Of a stretch of 64,000 bases of DNA, positions 1 through 9,232 are shown one piece after another; the first letter of the stretch is position 1, and every line of letters begins with the position of its first letter. Where the stretch lies: the NCBI GenBank assembly GCA_020635085.1, contig JACKAL010000002.1:321079-385078 (forward strand). The letters are read 5' to 3'. The stretch is from Pseudobdellovibrionaceae bacterium (GTDB lineage Bacteria > Bdellovibrionota > Bdellovibrionia > Bdellovibrionales > JAGQZY01). The position numbers were made by a program, and so were the translations under genes. The notes under the pieces are model-generated. The model saw only the letters and a program-made list of their open reading frames with translations. It was not told the origin of the DNA and searched no databases.

Positions 1-2
1 CC

Positions 3-632
3 CTCGGTGGTTTTTTTCGACTCAAACACCCAGAGCTCCTTAAAAATTATGTGCAACACTACGAATATCGCGTTCATGGTCAGCCTGAAAATGCCGCCGC
101 TACAATTACTCTACAAGCCCCGGGTCCAAATGGTCAGCTTGTCACAACAAGCTACTTTGATATTTTAAGAACACTAGATAAATCCCTACTCACCCACCAT
201 AACGAGGACAACTCTGTGGATGTTAACTGTCTTTTTCTCTCTCCGACAGCTGACGAAATAAAAACCGCTGTCGGCGCCGATTATATTGGACTCGGTGGTG
301 GTCCTAATATTCGTCTCTGGGTGAATAGTAAACCTCTGTTTGAAACCTTAGGAGAATATGGCCACAACACATCCCTACTTGCCCTTGTTCCCCTCAAAGC
401 ACCGTTAAAAGAATCTGATAACATCAAAGTCATGGTTTGCCCGGGAATCAGCGAAAAATATTTTGGCCTCACCATGTCTTTTTGGACACGGCCAGAGATT
501 AATGAAATTTGCACGAACAAAGAGCCGTCTCACGCATTATCAACGACCACTGAAAAGTGGGAATATAAAGGCACTAAAAATAAATTTTGTCTTGGTTCGT
601 TGGCTGCCAAAAAACATGACTATACTCAGTAG
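3..632 (+). CDS. Hypothetical protein, 3' part (5' end outside window)
   Basis: The reading frame is open from the left edge of the window to a TAG at 630-632, so the gene begins upstream. A GTG at 51 is available, but the codons before it (LGGFFRLKHPELLKNY) read like ordinary protein with no ribosome site, so I treat the visible 209 codons as a C-terminal fragment. It has three cysteines, no transmembrane stretch and no motif I recognise. The sequence is compatible with a beta-rich exported or surface protein, but this is only an impression. No function is assigned. Confidence 0.6.
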   Translation, partial: LGGFFRLKHPELLKNYVQHYEYRVHGQPENAAATITLQAPGPNGQLVTTSYFDILRTLDKSLLTHHNEDNSVDVNCLFLSPTADEIKTAVGADYIGLGGGPNIRLWVNSKPLFETLGEYGHNTSLLALVPLKAPLKESDNIKVMVCPGISEKYFGLTMSFWTRPEINEICTNKEPSHALSTTTEKWEYKGTKNKFCLGSLAAKKHDYTQ

Positions 633-798
633 AGGCTAACAGAGATGGCTCACCATCCTCTCCCATTAACCCTGCCTATCCTGCGCCAAGTCGAAATTTT
701 TACCCCTGCCCCGTTTGAGATCCCGTCTGCACTCTGGACAAACTAAAGATCATCACCATATTCTAGGAAATCCATTTCGATGGGATACAGGAGATAAT

Positions 799-1692
799 AT
801 GCAATTTCTACGTAATGCCTTCTTTTTTGGTTTGGTTAATATTCTTGTTCTTGCTTCCGTAAGCGTCGTTGCTTCAATTATAAGCATTGCGCTCACAGGG
901 CAGCCGTTTGCCCTGAGTGGTTCTACACTTGGCCTACTGATCATGTGTGCTCTATTTGGCTCGATAGGTTCCTTTGTTTCCTTGATGATCTCAAAATGGA
1001 TGGCCAAGCGCACATTTGGTATTCAAATTATTAATCCGCAAACGGCCACCGGGGAAACAAGAACTCTCATTGATATGGTCCACCGCCTGGCACGAAGTGC
1101 AAATCTTCCCGAAATGCCCGAGGTCGGCATTTACCAAAGTGCTGAGGTCAATGCTTTCGCCACGGGGCCTTCAAAAAGTAATTCTCTCGTCGCGGTTTCC
1201 ACTGGCCTACTCAATGCGATGAATTGGGAAGAAGTAGAAGGTGTCTTAGGTCATGAAATTTCTCACGTTGCCAATGGCGATATGGTGGCTCTTGCCCTGA
1301 TTCAAGGAGTTGTAAATACCTTTGTTCTTTTCTTTTCCCGCATTCTTGCCTCAATCATTGCTGGAAATGGTGAGAATCGTCGATCATCAGGAATGGAATT
1401 TTTACTCAGCATGGCACTGCAAATGGTGTTTGGCCTTTTAGGTAATATGGTGGTGTTTTATTTCTCTCGTCGCCGCGAATTTCGTGCTGATCGCGGATCC
1501 GCAAACATTGCCGGTAAAGGAAAAATGATTTCCGCATTGCAGGCGTTACAACAACAAACCAATCATGTGATGCCCGCACGTCAAAATGAACAATTTGCCA
1601 GTTTTAAAATTAGTGCGGGACCGGTGATGAGCAAATTATTCAGCACACATCCGCCCTTAGCGGAGCGCATTGCTGCTCTACAAAATATTTAA
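799..1692 (+). CDS. htpX: Membrane zinc metalloprotease HtpX (M48 family)
   Basis: A 297-residue protein, close to the roughly 290 residues usual for HtpX. Two N-terminal membrane segments (about 5-30 and 37-60) precede the zinc-binding HEISH at residues 152-156, and a second hydrophobic pair follows at about 165-215. The later REFRADR segment supplies the third zinc-ligand glutamate typical of M48. HtpX is an inner-membrane quality-control protease that degrades misfolded membrane proteins. I chose the ATG at 799 because AGGAG sits 6-10 bases upstream; the frame is open back to a TTG at 715, but that extension has no ribosome site and does not look like the family's N-terminus. Confidence 0.95.
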   Translation: MQFLRNAFFFGLVNILVLASVSVVASIISIALTGQPFALSGSTLGLLIMCALFGSIGSFVSLMISKWMAKRTFGIQIINPQTATGETRTLIDMVHRLARSANLPEMPEVGIYQSAEVNAFATGPSKSNSLVAVSTGLLNAMNWEEVEGVLGHEISHVANGDMVALALIQGVVNTFVLFFSRILASIIAGNGENRRSSGMEFLLSMALQMVFGLLGNMVVFYFSRRREFRADRGSANIAGKGKMISALQALQQQTNHVMPARQNEQFASFKISAGPVMSKLFSTHPPLAERIAALQNI

Positions 1693-1822
1693 AAGGGTGT
1701 GTCCTCACCCCCTAGCAAGATTCAAAATAGGAATGGCAGGGTTTTTAGACTCTCCCCTGCCGTAGATAGGAGTCGTGAGTGTCCGCGCAGCATCACTTGC
1801 TTCTTCTTTCAGACACCATAGA

Positions 1823-3841
1823 ATGAGTGTTATGAAATGTTTTAAAGCCAGTGCGCTCTTATCTATTTTTCTTTTTTCCTGCTCTTCGCAGTCCAAGATT
1901 TCTCCCGAAACCAATACGTTCGTTGACTACATGACAGCCAAAAATAATGAAGAAAAAGACCCCGCCACCGCCTGCGCACAATTTATTGCATTATCTAACC
2001 AAGAAAAATTTATTCTACGTGATGTGGCCTATATCCATGCTGCAAAAAATTGCCTTAATACTCCTCAATCCATCGATTGGTCGCGAGCTGTTCCCAGCTG
2101 GCTTGATACGGACAAAAAACGCCTTTATTTTGAAACTCTCGACAGCGATACCAAAAAAGCGCTTTATGCGAAAGACAATACGTCTCTCTTTCGCACACCA
2201 GATCGAATTGCTTTTTACCAGAAAGCTTTGCAAAGCAAAGAGCTCACAAAACCCGAACGCACATCACTGCAATCGGCGCTTTATTCTCTATCACCACGCT
2301 TTATGGATAAACCAAAAGAATCAGATTATTTAAAAATTGCCAAAGATTTTCGTTCTGTTCGTCTTTTTCCACGGGCATATGAGTATTTAAATAAAATTAT
2401 TGGCGGGGCGCATTTTTCTAAAGAAGAAAAGATGGCGGCGCTCAAAGATTTTTTCTACACCCATAAGCTTAATCGCTTAAAAGATAAATCTGGCTATCTA
2501 CATGCGACAAAAAAATGGGCTAATTATCTTCATGACAAAGATCTACAAAACCCAATACTCATGACCCTTTACTATGAAGCGCAAATTAATCTTGTTCGTG
2601 TCTTATGGACAGAACAGGGACCAACAGAAGCTTTATCCGCATTAACAAAACTAGAAAAAACCATCAACAAACGCCACAGTCCATTTGATATTCACTGGCT
2701 ACGCGGTCGTATCTTTGAAGAACAAAAAAAACCATCTGAAGCTTTAAGTGAGTTGGAAAAAGCGGCACAAAGTGAAACTCCCAATTGGCGCGAAAAAGAA
2801 AAAATACTGTGGTCTCTTGCCTGGTCTTATTTTAAAAATAAAAATTATAAATCGGCGATCGAGCACCTTGATACAATGATCAACTCAACGGAAGTCAGTG
2901 CCTACGCACGCTTTAAGTACCAATACTGGAAAGCGGAAGCCTTCCAGCGCCAATCCCTGGAAACGGAAGCGAAAGCTACATGGGGTAGCCTCACCTTGGA
3001 TGATCCCTATGGATATTACGGACTTCTCGCCCACCATCAATTGGACAAGCCACTTATAACACTCACAACAGGAACTTTTACTCAGCCCGTGGTCTTATCT
3101 TCTGATGACATAGAAATTTTTAATGCTCTCGTTAAAGTGGGTGAACTGGATTTTGCTCAAAAACTTTTAAACGAAAAACTCACATCGAAAAGTGAATTGG
3201 CAAAGATGTCGGCGGACGATATTTGCGCCATCTTTCAACGACTTGCACAGGTAAATAGCTACAGCACTGTTTTTTATTATTTCACTCAGCTCACACCCGA
3301 AATGCAACGTGATGTGTTTTTAAAAATTCCCAGTGTTCTTTTTCCTAAACCTTTTTATGATCTCGTTAGCAAAGCCGCACAGGAAGCGACTATAGAACCT
3401 GAATTGGTGTATTCGATTATGCGTCAAGAGTCGGCATTTAATCCAATGGCGAGAAGTCCCATGGATGCCTTTGGTCTTCTACAAGTTCTGCCAGAAGTCG
3501 CCTCACGCATGGCTAAAAAACATAATGTTCCCTACACCACGTACGAAGATCTTTATAAACCGGAAATCAATATCCCCATTGGCTCATACTTGCTCAGAAA
3601 CCAAAGCAATGCGTTTGATAATAAATTTGTGCTAATGGTTGCTTCCTACAACGCCTCCGCGGGGGCTGTGCGCAATTGGTACAAGCGTTATGACGGCGAT
3701 GACTTAATGTTTATTGAAGACATCCCCTACGAAGAAACAAAAACCTATGTAAAGCTCATTACACGCAATCTTGTGCTTTATAAAAAACTTCTCTATGGTG
3801 ATGAATTTCGCGCCTTCCCCCGCCATATCCTTGAACTTTAA
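1823..3841 (+). CDS. Soluble lytic murein transglycosylase, Slt70-like lipoprotein
   Basis: A 672-residue protein with a lipoprotein signal (LFSC near residue 20), a long alpha-helical superhelical region of TPR-like repeats, and a C-terminal SLT domain (about 515-660). The catalytic glutamate is E536 in MRQESAFNP, followed by the AFGLLQVLP and VASYNASAGAV motifs of family-1 lytic transglycosylases. It should cleave the glycan strands of peptidoglycan in the periplasm, forming 1,6-anhydromuramyl ends. The start is uncertain: ATG at 1823 and ATG at 1832 are both possible, and neither has a strong ribosome site; the frame also stays open upstream to 1775. A 7-bp inverted repeat (GGCAGGG/CCCTGCC, 1736-1761) lies upstream. 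Confidence 0.9.
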   Translation: MSVMKCFKASALLSIFLFSCSSQSKISPETNTFVDYMTAKNNEEKDPATACAQFIALSNQEKFILRDVAYIHAAKNCLNTPQSIDWSRAVPSWLDTDKKRLYFETLDSDTKKALYAKDNTSLFRTPDRIAFYQKALQSKELTKPERTSLQSALYSLSPRFMDKPKESDYLKIAKDFRSVRLFPRAYEYLNKIIGGAHFSKEEKMAALKDFFYTHKLNRLKDKSGYLHATKKWANYLHDKDLQNPILMTLYYEAQINLVRVLWTEQGPTEALSALTKLEKTINKRHSPFDIHWLRGRIFEEQKKPSEALSELEKAAQSETPNWREKEKILWSLAWSYFKNKNYKSAIEHLDTMINSTEVSAYARFKYQYWKAEAFQRQSLETEAKATWGSLTLDDPYGYYGLLAHHQLDKPLITLTTGTFTQPVVLSSDDIEIFNALVKVGELDFAQKLLNEKLTSKSELAKMSADDICAIFQRLAQVNSYSTVFYYFTQLTPEMQRDVFLKIPSVLFPKPFYDLVSKAAQEATIEPELVYSIMRQESAFNPMARSPMDAFGLLQVLPEVASRMAKKHNVPYTTYEDLYKPEINIPIGSYLLRNQSNAFDNKFVLMVASYNASAGAVRNWYKRYDGDDLMFIEDIPYEETKTYVKLITRNLVLYKKLLYGDEFRAFPRHILEL

Positions 3842-3879
3842 ATGACGTCCTCATTTACCTGGATATCGTGATCAAAATA

Positions 3880-3912
3880 AAAAAGGCAACCTCCAAACGA
3901 GATTGCCTTTTT
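3880..3912. terminator. Bidirectional Rho-independent terminator
   Basis: A perfect 10-bp stem, AAAAAGGCAA (3880-3889) and TTGCCTTTTT (3903-3912), with a 13-base loop. It lies between two convergent genes (ends at 3841 and 3943). The A/T flanks give a U-tract in either direction. Confidence 0.85.
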
Positions 3913-3942
3913 GCACATACTGACCTTACGAATGCCTATTAT

Positions 3943-6900
3943 TTATCTACAAACATACGCAAGCCCAATCGCATTACGACATTGTGACTCTATCGGCGAG
4001 CAGGAAATACCCGCGATATCTGGTGAGAATGTCGAACACATCGGTAACCAAATATTAAAGCCGATCCACGACCACTTACCTGGTGGTAAACACTGTCCTT
4101 GATAGAGAGTGAGTCCCATATTACACGATGTCAATTGACAACTACCCCATGTACCATCAGCAACACACTGTTGAAAACCTGCTCCTGTGGGTGTCTCACA
4201 GGCTCTTGCCAACTGTCCCGAGCAGGATGTCGTCACCGTAGCAGGTACTCCCGGCGGCACGTATCCCACAATACCTTCTAATTTATAACTATGCCTATCA
4301 ATGAATTCCACCGAAGGATTCGTTGTATAAAGGTGATCTTTTAAGATATCTGTATAGTAGCGCGACAGTGGTTTTGTTTTTGGCCACTGAGTCGTTGCGA
4401 CATAACCATATAATCCTTCGTTCTGATAACCTTCACACTTTATGTCCGTAGAAATAAAATGCATTGGGCGACTACCAACATCCATAATTATTCCTGTGCC
4501 CCCGCCGCCTATATCGTTTAAAGTCCCACCGGAGTAGACTTGTGTCGTTACTGTCCCATTACCCGTATTCCATGAACATCTATAAATCGCCTTTGTGCCA
4601 GGAGCATTGCTTGAGTAAACATAAAACCCAATGCCTTCATATTTATAGCCAGCTCGCGTCCCCTCTGCAGTGGTCAGAGTATAAAAATGTTCCTGTGTGG
4701 TTTGATGATAAAAACGGTAGACGGGAACCGTCTCTAAAGCCACGCACTGCCCCCCAGAGGCACTGTAGCCCAAATCACAACTGGTTGCCATGCATGAACC
4801 GTAACCGCTGCCATCGGCTAAACACATCTCCTGTCCTTGACCATTCATAACATTACACGATACGGACGTGCCAGGCGCGCATGCCTGATTGATCCACGTG
4901 ATGGATCGCGCTGTGCTATTTCCTGATTTATCCACTGCACGTATGATCAAAGTATGGGAACCATAAGGCAGATGTAAATTCAGCGGCGAGGAACACGCGG
5001 AAGCAACCTGTTGATCCAACTGACATGTCACCGAAGACAAACCGCTGCCTTGATCGGAAACCGAAAATTGTATGGAAACATCCTGACCAATGGTTGGATT
5101 CATCGGTGGTGTAACCACTAAGCTCGGTTTCGTGTTATCTACACATTCATTACCCGAAACAGAATAACCTGGACCACACTGTAACGAAGCACATTGGCCA
5201 TTTTCGATTTTGTATCCTGAGTTACAAGACACGGCAACGCAATCTCCATAAAGACCCGTGGCCTGGCAAGATTGAGCACCTTGACCATTCATGATCGTAC
5301 ATTGCACAGAGGTTCCCATCGTACACACATCATTCTCCCAATCAAGAGAGGCTGTGGATTGGTTACCATCTTCATCTATCGCCATAATTGTAAAGTGATG
5401 GCTACCATCGGCTAAACCATCCAATATTATTGGACTCTGGCAAGGCGAATAGGCACTACCATCTAATAAACATGAAATCGTCTTAACTCCCGACTCATTA
5501 TCTATGACAGCAAAACCAATGGTTACTTTTGGCCCAGCAGTCGGATTGCTCGGCACATTACTAAAACTAATTCGTGGAGGCATTTTATCCAAACACTGTG
5601 AAGTTTTTGGATCTAAAGTGTATCCATCTCGACACGATGTGATTGTACAAGGACCACTATGGAGTCCATCAATACATACCTTGTAGCCATAACTCACCCC
5701 AGAAGAACATGAACTAATGGAACCCACTTCACACACAGGTGTCACACATTGATTCGACCCATTGGGAACAAAACCATCATCACACTTGCTAATTTGGCAC
5801 GTGTTCCATACACCGTTCGTGCTACAAAATTGTGTGCCGGCTCCAGATCCTTCTCTACAAGATTGACTTGATCCAGGCTGACAAGCTGTTGCTTTACAAA
5901 TACCAGCTTGCGAATCCAGAATGTAACCACTGAAGCAACCTGTCGCCATACAATCGCTATAGCTTGTGCCTGATGAATCACATTTTTGTGTCCCGATACC
6001 GCCAGTAACAGCACACAAACGCTCATCATTGGCTTTACATAGAGTACCATTATCTCGCTTTGGAAAATCTCTACAAATCAACACACCATTACTAACCCCA
6101 ACAGCATAAGTACCCACTGGGCATATGCCCGCAAGATGTCTATTGCGAAGAGTTCGACAAATCGGTGCACCATTGTTAAGCCCGACTACAAATTGGCCTG
6201 CAGGACATAAAGTTGTTCCATTTGTAACAGCTTGGCATTTTAGAACGCCGCCCAAAACACCTACTAAGACAGAATCTGGACCACATACATTGGAAAGATC
6301 TGGCTCTGGAGGCTGCACACAGACTGCCTTGTTGTTATCGTAAGACACGAGCACTTGACCTTTAGGACACTGGGCATTTGCTGTTGGTGCATTAAAATCG
6401 AAACGACGACACACCAGTTGTTTATTTTTAACCGACCATCCCATGGCAAAAAAGCCATCTGGACAGGTTTGATCCGCTATATTGGTCCACGGTAAATCCA
6501 CGCAAACTTTTTTATTTTTGATTATATCTTGCAAATATTGATTTGGCGAACAGACCAAATCGGATTGATGTCTGTTTCTCGAAAATTTCGCACAGACGGG
6601 CTGGTTGTTGACAATGCCTCTCAAGAATTCCCCATCAGGGCATGTGATATCCGGCAACGTTGTTACGTTTGATCCACCAAAAGGCAACGTCGTACACTGC
6701 ATGGCCCCCGCACCTGTGTAACTAATAAGGTATTGGCCTACAGGACAGAGAGAACCTGTTTGATCCCACAGTGCATTGGGTGTGCAAAGAAGCCCAGTGC
6801 TGGTTACTTGATATAAAGAACTGTCGTTACCACACATTTTATCTGTAGTTAACGTTGTGTTCGCACAGATAAGTTTTTTATCAGATGTCAGACCTATAGC

Positions 6901-7092
6901 CGCTTGTCCTGTCGGACAGGAATTCCTCGTTACACCAACAGAGTCCGCATTGTTAGCACTATCGCTAGTTGCACCCACTGATGATCCGACAAATGCCTTA
7001 CGTCCACAATTGCTATACATGGACAAAATTAAGAGCGGAACAATTAGCATGATGCTGATTTTAGTGTACAGAATGAACGACTTTTTTTTCAT
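3943..7092 (-). CDS. Large secreted Cys-rich lipoprotein with Ig-like and DUF5648-type domains
   Basis: A 1049-residue lipoprotein (lipobox around MYSNC near residue 30). After a Ser/Ala-rich linker come about nine repeats of the form C-P-x-G-(x)n-C, 25-40 residues each, spanning about 60-350. A Cys-rich block follows (350-510), with short CxxGYxL motifs. Two Ig-like domains are separated by further Cys-rich linkers (about 515-600 and 660-740). A YRFY...HFYT region (about 780-950) resembles the DUF5648 carbohydrate-associated repeat. A last Cys-rich tail closes the protein. It probably sits on the outer surface as an adhesin-like or recognition protein; no substrate is evident. The ATG at 7092 is preferred over 7098 because GGAG then lies 8 bases upstream. 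Confidence 0.85.
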   Translation of the reverse strand: MKKKSFILYTKISIMLIVPLLILSMYSNCGRKAFVGSSVGATSDSANNADSVGVTRNSCPTGQAAIGLTSDKKLICANTTLTTDKMCGNDSSLYQVTSTGLLCTPNALWDQTGSLCPVGQYLISYTGAGAMQCTTLPFGGSNVTTLPDITCPDGEFLRGIVNNQPVCAKFSRNRHQSDLVCSPNQYLQDIIKNKKVCVDLPWTNIADQTCPDGFFAMGWSVKNKQLVCRRFDFNAPTANAQCPKGQVLVSYDNNKAVCVQPPEPDLSNVCGPDSVLVGVLGGVLKCQAVTNGTTLCPAGQFVVGLNNGAPICRTLRNRHLAGICPVGTYAVGVSNGVLICRDFPKRDNGTLCKANDERLCAVTGGIGTQKCDSSGTSYSDCMATGCFSGYILDSQAGICKATACQPGSSQSCREGSGAGTQFCSTNGVWNTCQISKCDDGFVPNGSNQCVTPVCEVGSISSCSSGVSYGYKVCIDGLHSGPCTITSCRDGYTLDPKTSQCLDKMPPRISFSNVPSNPTAGPKVTIGFAVIDNESGVKTISCLLDGSAYSPCQSPIILDGLADGSHHFTIMAIDEDGNQSTASLDWENDVCTMGTSVQCTIMNGQGAQSCQATGLYGDCVAVSCNSGYKIENGQCASLQCGPGYSVSGNECVDNTKPSLVVTPPMNPTIGQDVSIQFSVSDQGSGLSSVTCQLDQQVASACSSPLNLHLPYGSHTLIIRAVDKSGNSTARSITWINQACAPGTSVSCNVMNGQGQEMCLADGSGYGSCMATSCDLGYSASGGQCVALETVPVYRFYHQTTQEHFYTLTTAEGTRAGYKYEGIGFYVYSSNAPGTKAIYRCSWNTGNGTVTTQVYSGGTLNDIGGGGTGIIMDVGSRPMHFISTDIKCEGYQNEGLYGYVATTQWPKTKPLSRYYTDILKDHLYTTNPSVEFIDRHSYKLEGIVGYVPPGVPATVTTSCSGQLARACETPTGAGFQQCVADGTWGSCQLTSCNMGLTLYQGQCLPPGKWSWIGFNIWLPMCSTFSPDIAGISCSPIESQCRNAIGLAYVCR

Positions 7093-7202
7093 AAACATGG
7101 CTCCTCACCAATTTCTCATGATGACGTGTAGTTTTTTTTCTAAACATCTATATATTAATGTTTAATAGGAAAAATGTTAACGACGTTCCTATGATAAGCA
7201 TC

Positions 7203-7234
7203 AAAGTAGGCTCTAGGTCCAGAGTCTACTTTTT
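7203..7234. terminator. Probable terminator hairpin
   Basis: AAAGTAGGCTCT (7203-7214) pairs with AGAGTCTACTTT (7221-7232) except for one G-T position, with a 6-base loop. It lies just past the end of the OmpA-family gene (7275). The T-run is better on the plus strand than on the minus strand that would use it, so its strength is uncertain. Confidence 0.45.
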
Positions 7235-7274
7235 GCCATAGTTTGAATCTCTGATTTTAGAGTGCCTACGCACT

Positions 7275-8858
7275 CTACTTCTTAAAATAAATTTTTAAAT
7301 CCACTCGACGATTGGCTGTTCTTCCCTGTTCCGTGGCATTGGTTGCGATCGGTCGCTCTTCTCCAAAACCAATGGCCTCGACCTGTTCCGTACCCAGATC
7401 CAGAGCTTTTTGTAAAATGTTTTTGACGCGATCGGCTCGCGACTGACTCAACTCCAAGTTATATTGATTCGAACCCTTCGAATCTGTGTGCCCCTCCACA
7501 ACAATTTTGCGAATTCTAAATTCACGCAACGTACTTACAATTGTATCTATATTTTTCTTCGATGAAGGCGTCAGCTTATCCGTATTAAAGATGAAGTGAA
7601 GATTTTTTAGGCGAATCTTTTTATCTTCTTTTGGAATTTTTTTGGTGATCACCATAGCTTCTGCTGTTTCACCGTTTGCATCTGTGACCAAAACTGTTGT
7701 TTCACCCTCATTAAGAGCTGCACGGAACTCTCCCGTATCAGATTGCACTGTTCCATCACCACTTATAATTTCATATCTATAAGGTAATGTTCCTCCCTTG
7801 GCCTGAAACTGCAAGCGACTTCCCTCATACACGGTGGCCGTTCCAGGTTTTAACGATATTTTTGCTGCTGTGAGAGGAATCTCCTCTACTTTTTCCTGTG
7901 GAGTTTCTAAAAAAACCGTTTTTTCTTCTTTGGGCTCCGTAGTACCTGATTCCTGCCCGGCTCCAAAAAGATTTAAATACATAGTTAAACCCGCAAAAAC
8001 TCTATAGCTAGGAGATAGTGTTTTCACAAAAGGCTCCACTGTAGCCCCCGCATTGATTAACATATTTTTACTTAGATTATGATTCACTGCCAATAGCAAA
8101 TCCAAAGAGGAGGCATCCACGGCATCTTTATACTCCCCTTTTTGAAGAGGGTAGCTACCGATAATTTCAAAAATCCATCGCGTATTATCAGAAAAGTGAT
8201 CTGTCGCTCCATAAGAAACCGTGAGCTGATCATCTAGCGGATACATACGCGCGTCTATTGGTCGTTCCGTGGGAGTTCTAATTCGATATCCCAAATTGAA
8301 CGCATGCAAAATTCCACCCTGACCACCAAAATTTTTTGCAAATTCTAAATTATATATAGGTTTACTATCCACTCCCGTATAAGGATCATTATGAACATGC
8401 ATAAAATCCACAGATCCAATGAATGCCATTCTCCAGTCCTCAGAAAAGGTCCACTTAATTCCCGGGCGATTCACATTCATTCCTCGCGTTATATCCACTT
8501 TGAACGTGTCTACCCGATCAGATTGCTGCCATATCAAAAAATTGGTGTATAAGAAAAGTTGCAAGTTTTCGGTAAGGCCATACGATATGGATAAATCAAC
8601 ATCCGATAATTGATCTGCGTAATCTATCATATTTTGATTCGCAATGGGATCACTGTACACCAACAAATGATTTTTGGCGTATGTGATATGTGTGTTGAGT
8701 CCTAAATAACCCTTTTGTAAAGGGCGTGCCGAATGAACGGTGATAAAATCTAAACCATCTGTATTAGAAGAAAATGTCTGCATATCGCCAAGGACATTGG
8801 CCTGAGCAAGGTATGAATAAGTAAGAACTACAAAACTGAAACATAACTGACGAAACAC
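7275..8858 (-). CDS. OmpA-family outer-membrane protein with N-terminal barrel
   Basis: A 527-residue exported protein. A signal peptide (1-20, ending in AQA) is followed by a beta-barrel-like region to about 290 with alternating aromatic strands. Next come an acidic linker (EPKEEK), an Ig-like domain (about 325-405) and a C-terminal OmpA domain (about 412-527). The OmpA signature is VEGHTDSKGSNQYNLELSQ followed by RADRV, and a C-terminal TANRRVDL, which bind peptidoglycan diaminopimelate. The product should tie the outer membrane to the wall. The extra Ig-like insert between barrel and OmpA domain is not the classical arrangement. The upstream ATG has an AAGGAGAAAAG ribosome site. Confidence 0.88.
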   Translation of the reverse strand: MFRQLCFSFVVLTYSYLAQANVLGDMQTFSSNTDGLDFITVHSARPLQKGYLGLNTHITYAKNHLLVYSDPIANQNMIDYADQLSDVDLSISYGLTENLQLFLYTNFLIWQQSDRVDTFKVDITRGMNVNRPGIKWTFSEDWRMAFIGSVDFMHVHNDPYTGVDSKPIYNLEFAKNFGGQGGILHAFNLGYRIRTPTERPIDARMYPLDDQLTVSYGATDHFSDNTRWIFEIIGSYPLQKGEYKDAVDASSLDLLLAVNHNLSKNMLINAGATVEPFVKTLSPSYRVFAGLTMYLNLFGAGQESGTTEPKEEKTVFLETPQEKVEEIPLTAAKISLKPGTATVYEGSRLQFQAKGGTLPYRYEIISGDGTVQSDTGEFRAALNEGETTVLVTDANGETAEAMVITKKIPKEDKKIRLKNLHFIFNTDKLTPSSKKNIDTIVSTLREFRIRKIVVEGHTDSKGSNQYNLELSQSRADRVKNILQKALDLGTEQVEAIGFGEERPIATNATEQGRTANRRVDLKIYFKK

Positions 8859-9232
8859 ACTTTTCTCCTTAAAGAATATTCACTAAAATCTTTTTTAATT
8901 CTCAGCAAGCAACCACCCCAAAAAAACCATTTGAAAAATCTCAAATTATTTTTCTTGTTGATATCATTCTCCCCGAGTTTTCTTTTATTAAACCGTCTCC
9001 TCGTACAGAAGTCACTCCTCCCCACTAGTGGAGGTCTAGGGGGTAAGAACGGCCTCTTCAAAGTGTGTTTTTTTGAGATAGAAATCCCCCCTCTGTTTAG
9101 TTCCTTTACACCCCCCTAAAAAGTGATCAAAATACCCCCATGTCTCACTTAAAGAACCTAATAAAATCATATAGTTATGATGGTTTTCCGACGGCATCTG
9201 ATTTGCTTATTTAATAGGATATCGGGGGTGCT
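8859..9232. other. 374-bp divergent intergenic region with C-tracts
   Basis: This stretch separates the divergent OmpA-family and subtilisin genes and holds no gene I can support. It is AT-rich with three C5-6 tracts at 9086, 9111 and 9135, about 25 bases apart. A TGTCTCA half-site lies at 9141-9147. A near-palindrome around CCACTAGTGG lies near 9030. The CACCCCC at 9109-9115 is complementary to GGGGGTG at 9224-9230, which is the ribosome site of the subtilisin gene. Confidence 0.5.

Noticed and set aside
1695..1710. GGGTG/CACCC hairpin after htpX as a terminator
   Set aside because: The stem is only 5 bp and no U-run follows.
3911..6343. Several plus-strand frames inside the large lipoprotein gene
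   Set aside because: They are antisense, Cys/His/Ser-rich frames caused by the repeated cysteine codons of the real gene and have no ribosome sites.
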